Of a stretch of 64,000 nt of DNA, positions 1 through 8,804 are shown in pieces (position 1 is the first letter of the stretch; each line of letters starts with the position of its first letter). This DNA comes from Oxalobacteraceae bacterium UBA6018 (GTDB taxonomy: Bacteria; Pseudomonadota; Gammaproteobacteria; Burkholderiales; Burkholderiaceae_D): the NCBI GenBank assembly GCA_002428015.1, contig DIZW01000073.1:7632-71631 (forward strand), in the 5' to 3' direction. Below the pieces are notes generated by a model. That model searched no databases. It worked only from the letters and a program-made list of their open reading frames with translations, and had not been told where the DNA came from. Made by a program: the position numbers and the translations under genes.

Positions 1-57
1 TCCCACAAATCATACGTTCGAACCATTTATATTTCACTTTGACAACTGCCTTGTCAT

Positions 58-351
58 CATCCGAACGTGCGCGCACTGGGTGTGCAACTGACCCAGGGCC
101 AGATGCTGCCATATGCCCGCACCGCCGAGTTGATTGGCGAGATGACGGGCTTGTCTGTGTCGCCTGCAACCCTGCTTGCCTGGGGTGGCGAAGCCCGCCT
201 GGCCCTGCAGGGTACAGCCGACCTGATAGCGCGGCAATTGCACCACGCGCCAGTGTTGTGCGCCGACGAATCGGGCTTGCGCGTGGACGGCAAACTTCAC
301 TGGATGCATGTGGCGGCCACGGCGGAACTGACCTGGTATGGCATGCAAGCG
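58..351 (+). pseudogene. IS66-family transposase, internal slice
   Basis: Reading from about base 58 gives an uninterrupted stretch of IS66 transposase core (RALGVQLTQGQMLPYARTAE, later CADESGLRVDGKLHW and TWYGMQAR). The CADESG segment carries the first acidic residue of the DDE site. Full IS66 TnpC proteins are about 500 residues, so only about a fifth is present. Upstream bases (1-57) do not continue the match and the match stops near 351, so neither the N-terminus, the rest of the catalytic site, nor terminal inverted repeats are here. It cannot encode a working transposase and is a remnant of a past insertion or deletion. The exact edges are judged by eye. Confidence 0.8.
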
Positions 352-881
352 CGATGTACTCGGTGAGCGCGTCCGAGCGCCACATCACCGTCTACATGCC
401 GCGCATGCTGGTGCAGGACAGCGGCGGCTACTGGCTCAACGAGCCCGTCAACGACGGCAGCGCGCAGGTGCGCTCGCTCGACTTCGAACTCAAGGTTCCG
501 CTCAAGGCGGTGCTGAAGGACGCGCCGCCGCTGGACCTGCGCGTCAACCTGAGCCGCAACCGGTCCCAGGTGGCGACGGTGCTGGGGGCCGACTACAAGG
601 CCGACCAGTTCAGCACGGGCGCGAGCTTCTCCTACCGCGGCGGCGGCCCGGTGCGCAGCTCGGAGCAGCAAAGCGCGTATCTACAACTGCACCGCGAGCT
701 GGAAGCCTATCTGCTGTACAAGCTGGGCAAGGGTGTGCCACTGCGAGTCACCGGCAGCAACCTGCTGGGCGAGGACACACGCGGCTACTCGCGCTACCAG
801 GACGCCAAGGGCAGCAGCGAAAGCTGGAGCCTGAACCCGTCCGGCCGGCGCGTGCAACTGGGCCTGGAGCTCAAGCTCTAA
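352..881 (+). pseudogene. TonB-dependent receptor, C-terminal fragment
   Basis: About 175 codons running to a TAA at 879-881 read as the last beta-strands of a TonB-dependent outer-membrane receptor: alternating aromatic and polar residues, the segment SNLLGEDTRGYSRYQDAKG, and an ending GLELKL with hydrophobic alternation typical of an outer-membrane barrel. Such receptors normally run 700-1000 residues; the plug and most of the barrel are missing. The reading frame begins abruptly at the junction with the IS66 slice, with no start codon or ribosome site of its own. I infer that an IS66-mediated deletion removed the 5' part. The original substrate cannot be told from this tail. Confidence 0.7.
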
Positions 882-886
882 GGGAG

Positions 887-3112
887 CTAGCGGCTCACGG
901 CCAGGCGCTGGCCCTCGCTGTGCATGCGCGCGAAGTCGGCGGCCGGCACGGCGGGGCTGAACAGGTGGCCCTGCAGCTGGTCGCAGCCCAGGTCGCGCAG
1001 GAAGGCCATCTGCTCGGGCGTCTCCACGCCCTCGGCGACGATCTCCTGGCGCAGCTGCTGGGCCATGGTGACGATGGCCCGCGCGATGGCGCAATCGTTT
1101 TCCTCGTAGGGCAGACCGATCACGAAGGAGCGGTCGATCTTCAAGGTACTGATCGGGAATTTCTTCAGGTAGGCCAGGCTCGAATAGCCGGTGCCGAAAT
1201 CGTCCAGCGCCAGTCCCAGGCCCATCGCCACCAGTTCGTTCATGATGGCGACGACGTTGTCGGTGCCGCGCACCAGCAAGCCCTCGGTAATCTCCAGCAT
1301 GATCTGGGCCGGCTGCACGCCGTGCCGCTCCAGCACGTCGTGGATGCGCGCCGGCAGCAGGCGGTCGAACTGGCGCGCCGACAGGTTGACGGCGATCGGC
1401 GGCATGGTCAGCCCGGCGTCCTGCCAGGCGCCGATCTGGCGGCAGGCTTCTTCCAGCACCCAGGTTCCGATCTCGACGATCAGGCCGGTCTCCTCGGCCA
1501 GCGGGATGAACACGCCCGGCGAAATCATGCCGCGCTCCGGATGGCGCCAGCGGATCAGGGCCTCGGCGCCGACGATGCGCCCGCTGCGCAGGCTGACCTT
1601 GGGCTGGTAGTGCAGCTCGAGCTGGCGCTCGGCCAGCGCGGTGCGCAGCCCGGTTTCCAGGCGCAGATGCTCCTTGGCGCGCTGGTCCATCTCGTCGCGG
1701 TAGAACAGGAAGCTGCCGGCGTCGAGCTCCTGGGCCTTGGCCATGGCCACGTCGGCGAAACGCACCAAGGAGGCGGTGTCCATGCAGTCCTCGGGATACA
1801 CCGCGATGCCGATGTCGGCGCTCACCTGCAGGCGGTTGCCGGCGATGAACAGCGGCGCGTGCAGGGACGCCAGCAGCTTCTGCGCGACGAAGCCGGCGTG
1901 CTCGCGCTTTTCGATGCTGGTCAGGGCCACCGCGAACTTGCTGCCGTCGATGCGGGCCAGGATGTCGGCGTCGCGCAGCAGGCGGCGGAACTGCTGGCCA
2001 ATCTTGCACAGCAGCTCGCTGGCGACGTCGTGGCCGAGCGTGTCGCTGATGGCGCCGATGCGGCTCAGCTCCACCACCATCACCGCGCCATACTGCTGCA
2101 TGCGGCGCGCTTCGCTCAGGGCCTGGTCGAGCAGGTGGTTGAACAGGGTGCGGTTGGGCAGGCCGGTCAGGGCGTCGTAGTTGGCCATGCGCTGCATGCG
2201 CGCCTCGGCGTCCTTGTGCACGCTGATGTCGGAAAACAGCGAGAAAGCGTGGGTGATCTTGCCCTCGGCGTTGCGCACCACGCTGATCGAGACCGACTGC
2301 GGGAACAGTTCACCGTTCTTGCGTTTGCCGATGATCTCGCCGCGCCACGCGGCCTGGCCCTGCATGGCGCCGCGCACCTTGGCGCGCAGCTCGGCGTCAT
2401 GCACACCCGAGCGCAACAGGTCCGGGGTCTGGCCGATCGATTCGGCCGCCGAATAGCCGGTGATGCGCGTGAAGGCGCCGTTGACGGAGACGATGCGCTC
2501 ACTGGCGTCGGTGATCAGGACGCCCTGCTCGCTGTCCTCGATGATGCGCGCGTGCAGGTGGCGCTTGTCCTCGTCGCTGAGCTGCTCGGCCATCCGCGCC
2601 AGGTGCACCAGCATGCCGGCCGGCTGGCCGGCGTCGTCGCGGATCAGCGACAGCGTCTGGCGCACCCATATCAGCTCGCCGCCGCGCGCGCGCCGGCGCA
2701 CGTGGGTGCTCTGGCCGGCGCCCTCGCCGTGCAGCACGGCCACGCCCTCCTCGTCGTCGTCGGCGTACAGGAACAGCACGTGCCGGCCGAGCGCTTCGGC
2801 GCTGGCGTAGCCCAGCAGGGCCTGGGCACCGGCGTCCCAGCCGGTCAGGTAGCCGGCGGCGTCGAGTTCGATGAGCGCTTCCGGGCCGGCCTGCACGCGG
2901 TCGTCGTCGTCGTCGGCCGCTGTGCGCGCTGGCGCGGCGGCCCGGGCGGCTGGTGCGCAGGCGTGCACGTCGGCCGGGGGCGCCGCGCGTTCGGCCTGGA
3001 GTTCTTCCAGCGCCGCTTCGAGCCGCGCCAGTGTCTTGGCAAGCGCGTCGCCTTCGAGCGCGCGCGCCGCGCGCGCCAGGATCAGGCTGCGCTCGAGCGC
3101 CGAATCAGCCAT
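887..3112 (-). CDS. PAS-PAS-GGDEF-EAL cyclic-di-GMP phosphodiesterase
   Basis: 741 residues, no membrane segment, so cytoplasmic. Order: a short N-terminal helix region, an Ala/Asp-rich linker (five Asp in a row near residue 70), PAS about 78-190, PAS about 195-305 (GVLITDASERIVSVNGAFTR), GGDEF about 310-470, EAL about 480-735. In the GGDEF domain the active-site motif is DGSKF (389-393) instead of GG(D/E)EF, so cyclase activity is unlikely. The EAL domain keeps EALIRW (E517), DDFGTGYSSL, KIDRSF and EGVET, so c-di-GMP hydrolysis is expected. The start used is the ATG at 3112, which overlaps the stop of the upstream HDOD gene by 8 bases and implies translational coupling. Confidence 0.9.
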   Translation of the reverse strand: MADSALERSLILARAARALEGDALAKTLARLEAALEELQAERAAPPADVHACAPAARAAAPARTAADDDDDRVQAGPEALIELDAAGYLTGWDAGAQALLGYASAEALGRHVLFLYADDDEEGVAVLHGEGAGQSTHVRRRARGGELIWVRQTLSLIRDDAGQPAGMLVHLARMAEQLSDEDKRHLHARIIEDSEQGVLITDASERIVSVNGAFTRITGYSAAESIGQTPDLLRSGVHDAELRAKVRGAMQGQAAWRGEIIGKRKNGELFPQSVSISVVRNAEGKITHAFSLFSDISVHKDAEARMQRMANYDALTGLPNRTLFNHLLDQALSEARRMQQYGAVMVVELSRIGAISDTLGHDVASELLCKIGQQFRRLLRDADILARIDGSKFAVALTSIEKREHAGFVAQKLLASLHAPLFIAGNRLQVSADIGIAVYPEDCMDTASLVRFADVAMAKAQELDAGSFLFYRDEMDQRAKEHLRLETGLRTALAERQLELHYQPKVSLRSGRIVGAEALIRWRHPERGMISPGVFIPLAEETGLIVEIGTWVLEEACRQIGAWQDAGLTMPPIAVNLSARQFDRLLPARIHDVLERHGVQPAQIMLEITEGLLVRGTDNVVAIMNELVAMGLGLALDDFGTGYSSLAYLKKFPISTLKIDRSFVIGLPYEENDCAIARAIVTMAQQLRQEIVAEGVETPEQMAFLRDLGCDQLQGHLFSPAVPAADFARMHSEGQRLAVSR

Positions 3113-4097
3113 TGGCGCCGCCTTGCGATTCGCGCAGCGCGCCCAGCATCCACGCGCTGGCGTCGGCCATGCTGGCGTTGAAGTCCTCGGCGGACAACTG
3201 CAGCGCCGCCAGTTGCGCGGCCAGCGCGTCGAAATCGGCCCGCTCGGCCGTCTCCACCAGTGCCAGCAGCGCGCCCAGTTCGCCACCGCGATCGAGCAGC
3301 GCGTCCTGCACCGCCTCGCCCAGCGGCAGCGGCGCCAGCAGCTCGGCCAGCGGCAGGCCGAACAACACGCCGAGCAGCGAGAACATCCCGGCCATGAAGG
3401 CCTGCTCCTGGGTCGGCTTATCGAGCCCGCGCAGCTTGGCCAGCTGCTCGAGCGCGCTCGCACGCACGGCCACGCGCGCGAGCAGCATGCCGGAGCGCAC
3501 ATCGCCCTGGCGCGCCGCGAACAGCATCAGGTTGAGCCAGCGCCGCAATTGCTGGCGGCCCAGGATCAGCAGGGCCTGGGCGAAGCTGGTGATCTTGCGG
3601 CCCACGCCCATGCCGAGCGAATTGACCAGCCTGAGCAGCTGATAGGACAGGGTCGGATCCTGGCGCAGCAGGTTCTCGATCTCGTGGGTGTCGGCGTCGG
3701 CGGCGACCCGCTGCACCAGTTGCAGGGCCAGCATGCGCGAGGCGGCATGGGCGCCCGGCGCCTTGGCCGGCGCGGCCAGGAACCAGTCGCCGTCTATCCA
3801 GGCGGCGCCGGTCGGCGCGGAAAGGGCCGGCAGGGCCGCGTCGGCGCGCAGCAGCGCAGTCGGCGCCAAAGCGCGCCAGCCAGCCAGTTCCAGGGCGGCG
3901 GCCAGCGCCGGGTCGCCACCGGGCCGGTACAGGCAGGCCAGCTGGGCGGGGAAACCGGCGCACGGCGCGGCCGCGACCAGCGCGGCCAGTGCCGGCGCCG
4001 CGCCGTGGCCGTGCTCGAGCAGCAGCGCGGCGGGCGCGCCGCCCAGGTCCGCCAGGACGCGAAAGTACACCGGCGGGACGGGATCGGATAAATGCAT
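3105..4097 (-). CDS. HDOD domain signalling protein
   Basis: 330 residues. The C-terminal two thirds match the HDOD fold: EIENLLRQDPTLSYQLLRLV followed by NSLGMG and an ALLILGRQQLRRWLNLMLF helix, then a helical tail. The first ~130 residues resemble the degenerate EAL-like half of YuxH-type EAL-HDOD proteins but I see no EAL catalytic motif. HDOD proteins lack the HD metal site and act as signalling scaffolds, often in motility or c-di-GMP circuits. It overlaps the downstream phosphodiesterase gene by 8 bases, so the two products probably work together. The start ATG at 4097 is the first in frame after a divergent AT-richer segment. Confidence 0.85.
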   Translation of the reverse strand: MHLSDPVPPVYFRVLADLGGAPAALLLEHGHGAAPALAALVAAAPCAGFPAQLACLYRPGGDPALAAALELAGWRALAPTALLRADAALPALSAPTGAAWIDGDWFLAAPAKAPGAHAASRMLALQLVQRVAADADTHEIENLLRQDPTLSYQLLRLVNSLGMGVGRKITSFAQALLILGRQQLRRWLNLMLFAARQGDVRSGMLLARVAVRASALEQLAKLRGLDKPTQEQAFMAGMFSLLGVLFGLPLAELLAPLPLGEAVQDALLDRGGELGALLALVETAERADFDALAAQLAALQLSAEDFNASMADASAWMLGALRESQGGANG

Positions 4098-4493
4098 TGT
4101 GATAAACGGTGGGGATGGCGGCGTATTGCGTATATGTTACTCCCCAGCATCAAATTACACCACGCTTTCCAGCGCGAGCCGCACGGGAAGTGTGCATCTC
4201 TTGTCACTACGTCATCTGCGCGCCCGGCAAATGCCAGTGCCATGTCGCTGTTCACCCCGCAGCCCCGCCGGTTGTCGGCGGAACTCATACGCAATGTCAC
4301 CAGCCGGCCGGAGAAGTTAGTCGCCGAGCAAAAGATCTGGCTTAAACAGGTGCGCGACAAGTGCGATGAAACGGCCTGCCTGCGGTCCACGGTCAACGAG
4401 TGCATCGATGCGCTACGACGCCAATGGACCGATCTTATGGATAGCACACAGAAAAAATCGGATATGCCAAGGATGTATTTGCTTCCGACATGA
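4092..4493 (+). pseudogene. LprI/DUF1311-like N-terminal half, probably frameshifted
   Basis: Residues about 55-105 of this frame (RLSAELIRNVTSRPEKLVAE, then QKIWLKQVRDKC and ETACLRSTVNECIDAL) match the second half of the lysozyme-inhibitor LprI (DUF1311) domain, which has the pattern L..EQ..WL..R..C....CL...Y..RI..L. The expected signal peptide and first Cys-rich helix are not visible in any frame, so the 5' part has decayed or is displaced. The frame ends at a TGA inside ATGA at 4490-4493, where the next frame begins with ATG. In related proteins I recall the two pieces being one polypeptide, so I read this as a frameshifted gene; translational coupling is the alternative. Confidence 0.5.
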
Positions 4494-5107
4494 TGACTTG
4501 GCCCAAAGATGCCAATCGCATCGTCGTGATGTTCGCCACCCAGGCTTCCGCAACCCACGCTTCTCCAACAACAAACGCCGATCACGGGCCAAATCAGGAT
4601 GAGGACGTCGACGTTGACTTGTATGTCATCGACAGCTCGAACCGCAATATCCTCCAGCACGGGACCGACACGATTACCTCGGATGCGATAACACTGAATT
4701 ATATAGGCTTGGATAGAACCGACTATGCCTCCCGGTTAAGCGCGCCAGTTTTCGGCCTTACCACGTCTCACTCTCACATCGGGTGCGCCGGATACTCAAA
4801 GAGTTCGATACACCTGTATGTGGCGTCAGGAAAAACCGTGAACGGCATTCTGTCCGAAATTGCGACTAGTACGTCCCAGGGCATGTGCGGAACGGCTTGT
4901 GAATATACGCGCCGACGGCGTGATCTGCGCTTTTCCGGTCCGGCCGGCCAGCGCTACCCGGACCTGTACATTGGCGAGAAGTCAAAGGTAGGCAAAGACA
5001 ATCCGAAAGGGCCGAAAGGCGCTTGCAACACCACAAACTCCCAAAATGAGTACAAGCTGCATTTCGATGGCGTTCAATATCCCATTTCGGAACCGTTGGA
5101 GTATTGA
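4490..5107 (+). CDS. Hypothetical protein, C-terminal domain of an LprI-type protein
   Basis: 205 residues beginning MMTWPKDANRIVV. No catalytic motif is recognised. Visible features are an acidic patch (DEDVDVDLYVID), a HSHIGCAGYS motif near the centre, and two Cys pairs (MCGTACEY and a later ACNTT), suggesting a disulphide-bonded, exported beta-rich domain; yet this frame has no signal peptide. The natural N-terminus is probably the LprI-like segment in the preceding frame, which overlaps by 4 bases (ATGA). Base composition here is lower in GC than the flanking genes, which suggests acquisition. It may be a live coupled gene or the 3' half of a broken one. Confidence 0.55.
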   Translation: MMTWPKDANRIVVMFATQASATHASPTTNADHGPNQDEDVDVDLYVIDSSNRNILQHGTDTITSDAITLNYIGLDRTDYASRLSAPVFGLTTSHSHIGCAGYSKSSIHLYVASGKTVNGILSEIATSTSQGMCGTACEYTRRRRDLRFSGPAGQRYPDLYIGEKSKVGKDNPKGPKGACNTTNSQNEYKLHFDGVQYPISEPLEY

Positions 5108-5417
5108 ACTGCGGGCCTACACATCAGAAGATGGGGGGAATTCCAGCCAATGACTGTGTGTACGCCTTGGTGCATATGCGGTGCAACATTTATATCGAAA
5201 CTCAAAATTCGGTGGACGCGACTGACCGTGTCGGCAAACAGATACTGCCCAACCCACAACCTCAAATCGCTCCTGCATTGAACGACGGCTTTGGAGAATG
5301 CTGAATTGCCGCATTTTAGTTGATATGCATATTCCGCCAATCGCAATTAAGCTTACCTTCATCATGTTCCGGCGTTGATTGGTATAATTGATATCCATTA
5401 AATCAACACCAATTCAC
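5108..5417. other. Intergenic region with AT-rich promoter segment
   Basis: 310 bases without a convincing gene; short frames on both strands have no recognisable protein or ribosome site. The right end is AT-rich and holds a perfect TATAAT at 5383-5388 flanked by a 7-base inverted repeat (GTTGATT 5374-5380, AATCAAC 5401-5407). Confidence 0.6.
5358..5407 (+). promoter_or_regulatory. Candidate promoter of the small lipoprotein gene
   Basis: TATAAT at 5383-5388 is a consensus -10 box 30 bases before the ATG at 5418. The best upstream -35 match is weak (TTCATC at 5358, 19-base spacer). The inverted repeat GTTGATT/AATCAAC surrounds the -10 box and could be a repressor site. Confidence 0.45.
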
Positions 5418-5630
5418 ATGCGCATCACCGTTCTCTTTACTGCCCTGGCTTTGGCATCGGAATTATCGGCCTGTAGCACCGCCAACATTTATGACTCCCT
5501 GCAAGACCATGAACGCGACCGTTGCAGCGCAATGAGCGACCCTGACCGCACAACTTGCATGAACCGCTCCTCGACCAGCTACGACGATTACAAGAAGCAG
5601 CGAGACCAGGCCACTGGCAAGCGCAACTAA
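5418..5630 (+). CDS. Small lipoprotein
   Basis: 70 residues. The N-terminus is a short positively charged start (MRIT), a hydrophobic stretch and the lipobox LSAC with Cys19, so signal peptidase II processing and lipid anchoring are expected. The mature part is small, charged and contains two more Cys (RCSAM and TCMNR) that could form a disulphide. No known family is recognised. The start at 5418 is chosen because it gives a proper lipoprotein signal; an upstream in-frame codon at 5388 falls inside the -10 box. A serine hydrolase gene starts 11 bases after the stop, suggesting co-transcription. Confidence 0.7.
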   Translation: MRITVLFTALALASELSACSTANIYDSLQDHERDRCSAMSDPDRTTCMNRSSTSYDDYKKQRDQATGKRN

Positions 5631-5641
5631 GGCGCATCAAG

Positions 5642-6772
5642 ATGTCCCGGCCGCTACGCATGGTGCCCGCGCGCTGCGCTCTGATCATCGGCATGACGCT
5701 GCTCGGTGTCTGTGCTACGTCACAGGCCGCCGCCGATGCACTGCCAGCCCAGGCGCAGGATGAGGGCGCAGCCGAACGCGTGCGTGCCATCGACGCCATG
5801 CTGCAGCGCTATCTCAAGCCCGGCGTACCGGGTGCGGTGGTATTGGTAACCGACCATGGCAAGCCCCTGTTCCGCAAAGCCTACGGCCTGGCCAAGGTCA
5901 GCGAAAACGTCGCGCTCGATCCCGGAATGAGCTTGCGTGTCGGCTCCATCACCAAGCAATTTACGGCAGCGGCAATCATGCTGCTGGCTGAGCAAGGTAA
6001 GCTCGCGGTGTCCGACAAGGTGGGGCAATACCTGCCTGCTTTCGCCGGGGCGGACAGCCCGGTCACCATCGAGCATTTGCTCACGCACACCTCCGGCATC
6101 CGGAATTACACCGAGCTGCCGCACTTCGTCGAACGAATGAACTCGGATGTCAGCGTGGAGGATGGCATCGCCTTCTTCAAAGACGCCAAACCTGAATTTG
6201 CCCAAGGTGACCGCTTTGCATACAGCAATTCCAACTACTTCCTGCTGGGCGCCATCATCGAGCGCGTGTCCGGCATGCCATACGCGGACTTCATGGCCAG
6301 CAAGGTCTTCGAGCCGCTGCAGCTGACGCATACCCGTATCGAAACCGGCGCCGCTCCTGCCGACGTCATCGGCTACACACAGGAACGCCGCAAGGTGACC
6401 GTGTCGCCGGATTACAGCATGCGCTGGCCTTACGCGGCAGGCGCGTTGCGCACCAGTGTCGATGACCTGGCACTGTGGGACCAGGCTATCGTTCACGGCA
6501 AGTTGCTGAAACCCGAATCCTGGCAGCGGATGGCCACCAGTTACCGCCTGCACGGCATACGCGCGACAGGCTATGGCTACGGCTTTTTCATCCGCAGCAT
6601 ACGGGGCAAAGCGGCGCTTGAACACGGTGGCGATATCGGCGGCTTCAGCGCCGACATGATGCGCTTCCCGCAGGAGGAAATTTTCATCGCCGTGCTGGCG
6701 AACAATGACGCTGGCGACCCTGCTCCAGACGAGCTGGCGGCAAAGATCGCGGCCCTCGTCCTGCCACGCTGA
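5642..6772 (+). CDS. Serine hydrolase, beta-lactamase/class C fold
   Basis: 376 residues with a signal peptide (hydrophobic run followed by AAADA near residue 30), so periplasmic or secreted. It carries the PF00144 signature: SxxK as SITK (S102, K105), YxN as YSN (Y194) and an HGG motif replacing KTG (H328). Ser102 and Lys105 form the acyl-enzyme site. Members include AmpC, D-aminopeptidases, esterases and EstB-like enzymes; the HGG triad and low similarity to AmpC point to an esterase or peptidase rather than a true beta-lactamase. The start at 5642 gives a clean signal peptide. The substrate cannot be inferred. Confidence 0.85.
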   Translation: MSRPLRMVPARCALIIGMTLLGVCATSQAAADALPAQAQDEGAAERVRAIDAMLQRYLKPGVPGAVVLVTDHGKPLFRKAYGLAKVSENVALDPGMSLRVGSITKQFTAAAIMLLAEQGKLAVSDKVGQYLPAFAGADSPVTIEHLLTHTSGIRNYTELPHFVERMNSDVSVEDGIAFFKDAKPEFAQGDRFAYSNSNYFLLGAIIERVSGMPYADFMASKVFEPLQLTHTRIETGAAPADVIGYTQERRKVTVSPDYSMRWPYAAGALRTSVDDLALWDQAIVHGKLLKPESWQRMATSYRLHGIRATGYGYGFFIRSIRGKAALEHGGDIGGFSADMMRFPQEEIFIAVLANNDAGDPAPDELAAKIAALVLPR

Positions 6773-6783
6773 ACGAAGTCATC

Positions 6784-6900
6784 ATGGCGGCTGACCCTGC
6801 CTTGTGTTCCGCCCTGCTGACCGCCATGTTCGCAGCGTTTCTGCCGGGCTGCACTGCACCGGAACTATCGCATTCTACCGCTACCGCCCCCCCTCTTTAA
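6784..6900 (+). CDS. Possible 38-residue lipoprotein-like peptide
   Basis: ATG at 6784 to TAA at 6898-6900 encodes 38 residues with a hydrophobic helix and a lipobox-like FLPGC at residues 19-23, followed by a Thr/Ser/Pro tail. It sits 11 bases after the serine hydrolase stop and 1 base before the end of the convergent LysR gene. No clear ribosome site is seen (GAACGAAGTC upstream is weak). It could be a genuine small lipoprotein (entericidin-like size) or a chance frame. Confidence 0.3.
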   Translation: MAADPALCSALLTAMFAAFLPGCTAPELSHSTATAPPL

Positions 6901-6901
6901 A

Positions 6902-7849
6902 TCAGCGGGCCGGCCCCGGCGTCTGGTGATCAGCACCCGGCAAATGCCCGCACAGGCGCGCGAACAGGCCGGCCTGCTGGGTGCGCTCGCGCCACCAGCG
7001 CAGCGCGGCGCCCTCCTCGCCCACGCGCCAGGCCACGTAGAAGGGCTCCGGCGCGCGCACCTCCTCGACCTGCTTTTCGACCAGCAGGCCGGCCTCGATG
7101 GCGGGCCGGGCGCAGGGCTCGGGCAGGAAGCCGAAGCCGAAACCGGCCACTTGCAGCAGGTACTTGGCGTGCATGGTCGGCACCGTCAGGCTGTCCTGCC
7201 CGAACAGCAGGCCGACCGTGCGCGGGACCATGTTGCGGGCGGAATCGGCCACCACCACGGCGCGGTGCTCCTGCAACTGGCCGCGCCCGAGCGGCCCGGG
7301 CAGCGCGGCCAGCGGGTGGCTGGGCGCGACGGCGAACACGAACTCCATGGTGCCGATCGGGCGCGCCACGTAGCCGCCGCCGGCCGGCCCGTGGCCGGCC
7401 ACGCCGATGAGCAGGTCGGCGCGGCGGTCGAGCAAGGCTTCCCAAGGCCCGGACAGGGTCTCCTGGACGATGCGCAGGCGGGTCTGCTCGGCGATCGCGT
7501 AGAAGGCGCGCATGTCGGGCGCGAGCGCGGCCGGCGCGAACATCGAATCCATGCCGATGGCCAGCTCGGTTTCCCAGCCCGAGGCCACGCGCCGCACGCG
7601 GTGTTCGAGGTCCTGGGCGGCCTTGACCAGGAAGCGCCCTTCCTTGAGCAGCTCGCGCCCGGCCGCGGTCAGCGTGACGCGCGGGCCGTTACGCTCGAAT
7701 ACCTGCACCGACAGGTCGTCCTCGAGCTTGCTGACGGTGTAGGAGACGGTCGACGGCACCCGGTGCAACTCCGTGGCGGCCTTGGCGAAGGAGCCCCGAC
7801 GGTCGATGGCGTCGAGAATCTGCAGGGCTTCCAGGCTCAGTCTCAGCAT
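6902..7849 (-). CDS. LysR-family transcriptional regulator
   Basis: 315 residues. Residues about 4-62 form the winged helix-turn-helix (LEALQILDAIDRRGSFAKAA, then SYTVSKLEDDL and VFERNGPRVTLTAAG), followed by a LysR substrate-binding domain. The start at 7849 (MLRLSLEAL) is chosen over a codon 20 residues upstream because it gives the standard family N-terminus. The gene is divergent from the pirin gene with 133 bases between, the usual arrangement when a LysR protein controls its neighbour; the spacer contains AT-rich TTCGA-type elements. The effector is unknown. Confidence 0.9.
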   Translation of the reverse strand: MLRLSLEALQILDAIDRRGSFAKAATELHRVPSTVSYTVSKLEDDLSVQVFERNGPRVTLTAAGRELLKEGRFLVKAAQDLEHRVRRVASGWETELAIGMDSMFAPAALAPDMRAFYAIAEQTRLRIVQETLSGPWEALLDRRADLLIGVAGHGPAGGGYVARPIGTMEFVFAVAPSHPLAALPGPLGRGQLQEHRAVVVADSARNMVPRTVGLLFGQDSLTVPTMHAKYLLQVAGFGFGFLPEPCARPAIEAGLLVEKQVEEVRAPEPFYVAWRVGEEGAALRWWRERTQQAGLFARLCGHLPGADHQTPGPAR

Positions 7850-7982
7850 GGCGCCAACCGTTCGATATTTTCGATCATAGAGTGCGAAATTTTCCGTTTT
7901 TTGATTCAATCCCGGGCGATTATACTGCGTACATCGCTTTCGAAATTATTGCATATTAACCGCAGCACAACAGGAGATCGCC

Positions 7983-8684
<702 letters not shown>

Positions 8685-8692
8685 AGATGGTT

Positions 8693-8729
8693 GCGGGGCC
8701 GGGGCGCGCCATGCGCCGGCCCCGCTTTT
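8693..8729 (+). terminator. Rho-independent terminator after the pirin gene
   Basis: Ten-base arms GCGGGGCCGG (8693-8702) and CCGGCCCCGC (8716-8725) form a perfect GC stem with a 13-base loop, followed directly by TTTT. Confidence 0.85.
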
Positions 8730-8804
8730 AGAGCCCCGGGCCCAACGGCCATCCCGGTTTTCCGCTACACTTGCGGCTACAGCAATAGATTCGAGCCCAC
8801 CGCC

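Noticed and set aside
338..3181. Long plus-strand open frame of over 900 codons opposite the phosphodiesterase gene
   Set aside because: It is antisense to a gene with clear PAS, GGDEF and EAL motifs; high GC removes stops in the opposite strand. Composition (His/Gln/Arg/Gly-rich) is that of a shadow frame.
5117..5398. Minus-strand frame of about 93 codons in the 5.1-5.4 kb gap
   Set aside because: No family, no ribosome site, unusual composition; it reads across the promoter region of the lipoprotein gene.
8730..8804. Looked for an FMN riboswitch before ribA
   Set aside because: The 75-base leader after the terminator is too short and has no RFN-type conserved segments.
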